This document shows positions 62,473 to 64,000 of a stretch of DNA of 64,000 nt, piece by piece. Under the pieces are notes generated by a model that saw only the letters and a list, made by a program, of their open reading frames with translations, ran no database searches and was not told where the DNA came from. The stretch is taken from NCBI GenBank assembly GCA_963783335.1, contig CAWAND010000001.1, forward strand, positions 62,001-126,000, in the 5' to 3' direction. The number at the start of each line of letters is the position of its first letter. Positions within the stretch are counted from its first letter, which is position 1. This stretch comes from CAWAND01 sp963783335. GTDB taxonomy: Bacteria; Chloroflexota; Anaerolineae; Anaerolineales; E44-bin32. Both the position numbers and the translations under genes were made by a program.

Positions 62473-64000
62473 TTGACGCGCTCTTCCGGGCTGAGGCAGA
62501 CTCTTCCTGGACCGACGGACCGACACGAACAATGAAGTCCGTACCCTCCCAATGACCAGCTTCGGGCCAGTAGAACGTAAACATGATCTGCTTTCCTTTG
62601 GAAAATGCCTGTGTTGGGAGATCGACGATGTGAATCCCCAGTCCCACATCGTGTGTGTGAGCATCCGTGACGGTGTTCCAATCATCGGCGCTCCAATGAA
62701 CAACAGCCGGCGCCAGTGTCTCGATGCGCAAGTTCTTGCCGGCCGGCAGCCATCGGATCTTATGATTGAATCGCCACACCACTCGTGGGGATACGGTCTT
62801 CCCTGTAAGGTACCGCTCGACGGTTTGTGGCGGTAGATCAAAAAGGCGCCCGTCGCGCAATGAGCGTCGCAGCTTGAGGTACTCAGCATGCGCCCACACT
62901 AGGGGCATGGCCGAACCAGAAGGCCGACCAAAAAACAGCTCCCGTTCAGGGATATCCGGCGAGTCCCAGACTTGCTCCGAGATCAGGCCGCCTTCATTGG
63001 CGAAAGATTCCAATGTCGCCAGGAGCTTATTGGCACGTTCCACTCGGTTTGCTGCCAGTTCGTAGTGGGCCCGTTCACCAGTAAGCAATGGCCATCCGCG
63101 GCCAACCCCAGTTCCGTCAAATGGCGCGCCATCCAAATGCTCACCATAGCCATCGTCGTTGTAGCGATGCCAGGTGGAACCCGACGGTGTTTCCACCTTG
63201 AGCAAGGCGTCAATCACTTGTGCAGTGTCACGAATACGAGGATCGTCGGCGGTGCGCAGCCCAAAACGCACCAGGGCCAATGCGTCGGGACTCACCAGAT
63301 GTTCGGCCTCGCGGGTTTCCTCGGCAGCTGTAACGTTCTTTACTTGCACATCTTCCTGGAAACGCGATGCACCATCCGCAGTCGCCTGTGGGGCGATTCG
63401 AACGTAATATCCATTGACGTTGAACTTCCGGCACCAGTCCGTGCCAGACACATACATCCAGTGATCGATGGAGCTGTACCAAACATCGGCTGTCTCTCGC
63501 AGGTAGACTGCTATGGAGGCTTCGTGATTTAGATCGGCCAGGTCCGCCGCAGCCAGGAGTGCGGCAGTTTCCGCGGCGACGGTGAAGGGTGAATAGCCCG
63601 GATCTTCCTCCCAGCGATCCTCAGGGCTAACCGGGCCGTTGCGCGCCAAATAGCCTGCGGCCTGGCGGACCATTGGCCAAAAGTGGGCCACGTCACTATC
63701 ACCCAATGCTCTTTCGCGACGGGCCAGGTCAACCAGCAGAATCGGCAATGCGGTCTCGTCCATTTGGATTCCATCCCAATAAGGGGAACCATCCAACCAC
63801 ATGTTTTGGGCCCAATGCCCATCCGCCTGCTGAGTGGTCCGCAAAAAGTCCAAAGCACGGTGCACGTCCTGGTGCGCGCCAGCAGCTAGCAGGCCGCCTG
63901 CCGTTTCCACCATGTCGCGCGACCAGACAAGATGGTACCCGCCCAGATCATCGTCCCCCTTGCTGAATCCCCATGGGATAGACAGGCTGGCGATAAAGCC
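62456..64000 (-). CDS. GH15 glucoamylase-like glycoside hydrolase, C-terminal part (runs off window end)
   Basis: The 5' end lies beyond position 64000. The visible 514 codons cover the (alpha/alpha)6 barrel of GH15: GGYHLVWSRDMVETAGGLLA, DGHWAQNMWLDGSPYW, and the putative general acid Glu in DRWEEDPGYSPFTVAAE. The late PLVWAHAEYLKLRRS is typical of glucodextranase-type members, and a C-terminal beta domain follows (WRFNHKIRWLPAGKNLRIET). It should release glucose from alpha-glucans. Its stop overlaps the MFS transporter start. The missing N-terminus prevents judging export. Confidence 0.92.
   Translation of the reverse strand, partial: GFIASLSIPWGFSKGDDDLGGYHLVWSRDMVETAGGLLAAGAHQDVHRALDFLRTTQQADGHWAQNMWLDGSPYWDGIQMDETALPILLVDLARRERALGDSDVAHFWPMVRQAAGYLARNGPVSPEDRWEEDPGYSPFTVAAETAALLAAADLADLNHEASIAVYLRETADVWYSSIDHWMYVSGTDWCRKFNVNGYYVRIAPQATADGASRFQEDVQVKNVTAAEETREAEHLVSPDALALVRFGLRTADDPRIRDTAQVIDALLKVETPSGSTWHRYNDDGYGEHLDGAPFDGTGVGRGWPLLTGERAHYELAANRVERANKLLATLESFANEGGLISEQVWDSPDIPERELFFGRPSGSAMPLVWAHAEYLKLRRSLRDGRLFDLPPQTVERYLTGKTVSPRVVWRFNHKIRWLPAGKNLRIETLAPAVVHWSADDWNTVTDAHTHDVGLGIHIVDLPTQAFSKGKQIMFTFYWPEAGHWEGTDFIVRVGPSVQEESASARKSASNEQQA

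Overview
The window looks like a chromosomal segment of a free-living Gram-positive-type or monoderm-like bacterium, most probably a member of the Chloroflexota (Anaerolineae-like). This placement is an inference from gene style: GAF/HisKA_3 kinases paired with NarL-type regulators, a MalT-like LuxR regulator, a DUF5661-type protein, Ytf-type sugar ABC genes and a giant NdvB-like protein. There is no rRNA, no complete tRNA and no phylogenetic marker gene to prove it.

Layout. 1-6.3 kb: a minus-strand signalling block with a PAS-GGDEF diguanylate cyclase, a PAS4-GAF-HD-GYP phosphodiesterase and a kinase/NarL regulator pair. 7.2-8.8 kb: a small unknown gene plus an orphan CpaF/TadA ATPase. 9.7-11.5 kb: a dynamin-like GTPase. 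11.7-14.4 kb: eight small minus-strand genes, mostly membrane or stress-type proteins, three of them under 60 aa. 14.5-19.4 kb: a duplicated receiver gene, a decayed NarL regulator copy, a flavin monooxygenase and a MalT-like activator. 20.3-31.4 kb: an L-arabinose locus (LacI regulator, sugar-binding lipoprotein, ATPase, two permeases, creatinase-fold protein, ribulokinase-like FGGY kinase, araD, araA). 31.5-32.8 kb: a thioredoxin-fold lipoprotein plus CcdA. 33.6-38.3 kb: MarR regulator and a heterodimeric ABC exporter. 38.6-42.4 kb: a BNR-repeat protein, an ammonium transporter and an atypical winged-helix regulator. 43.3-53 kb: a tandem Usp protein and a cyclic beta-1,2-glucan synthase-like protein of about 2,900 aa. 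53.5-60 kb: a mobile-element zone with an ISNCY/IS1202-like element, a MazEF-type toxin-antitoxin pair and two broken IS110-family transposases around an HPF-like gene. 61-64 kb: an MFS sugar transporter and a GH15 glucoamylase-like gene running off the end.

The most unusual signal is a family of five same-orientation copies of the 3' part of a tRNA-Cys (near 19.8, 33.2, 39.9, 42.6 and 53.1 kb). They sit between functionally self-contained gene blocks. Two copies carry three identical decamers at exactly conserved spacing, and three carry a short palindromic insert at the same base of the T-loop. This resembles attachment sites of tRNA-targeting integrative elements whose cargo has accreted, or a tRNA-derived dispersed repeat.

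A caution on quality: five otherwise healthy host genes (kinase, GTPase, sugar permease, ABC exporter, NdvB-like protein) are each broken by what looks like a single added base. Assembly or read error is a serious explanation, so I describe these as one gene each.
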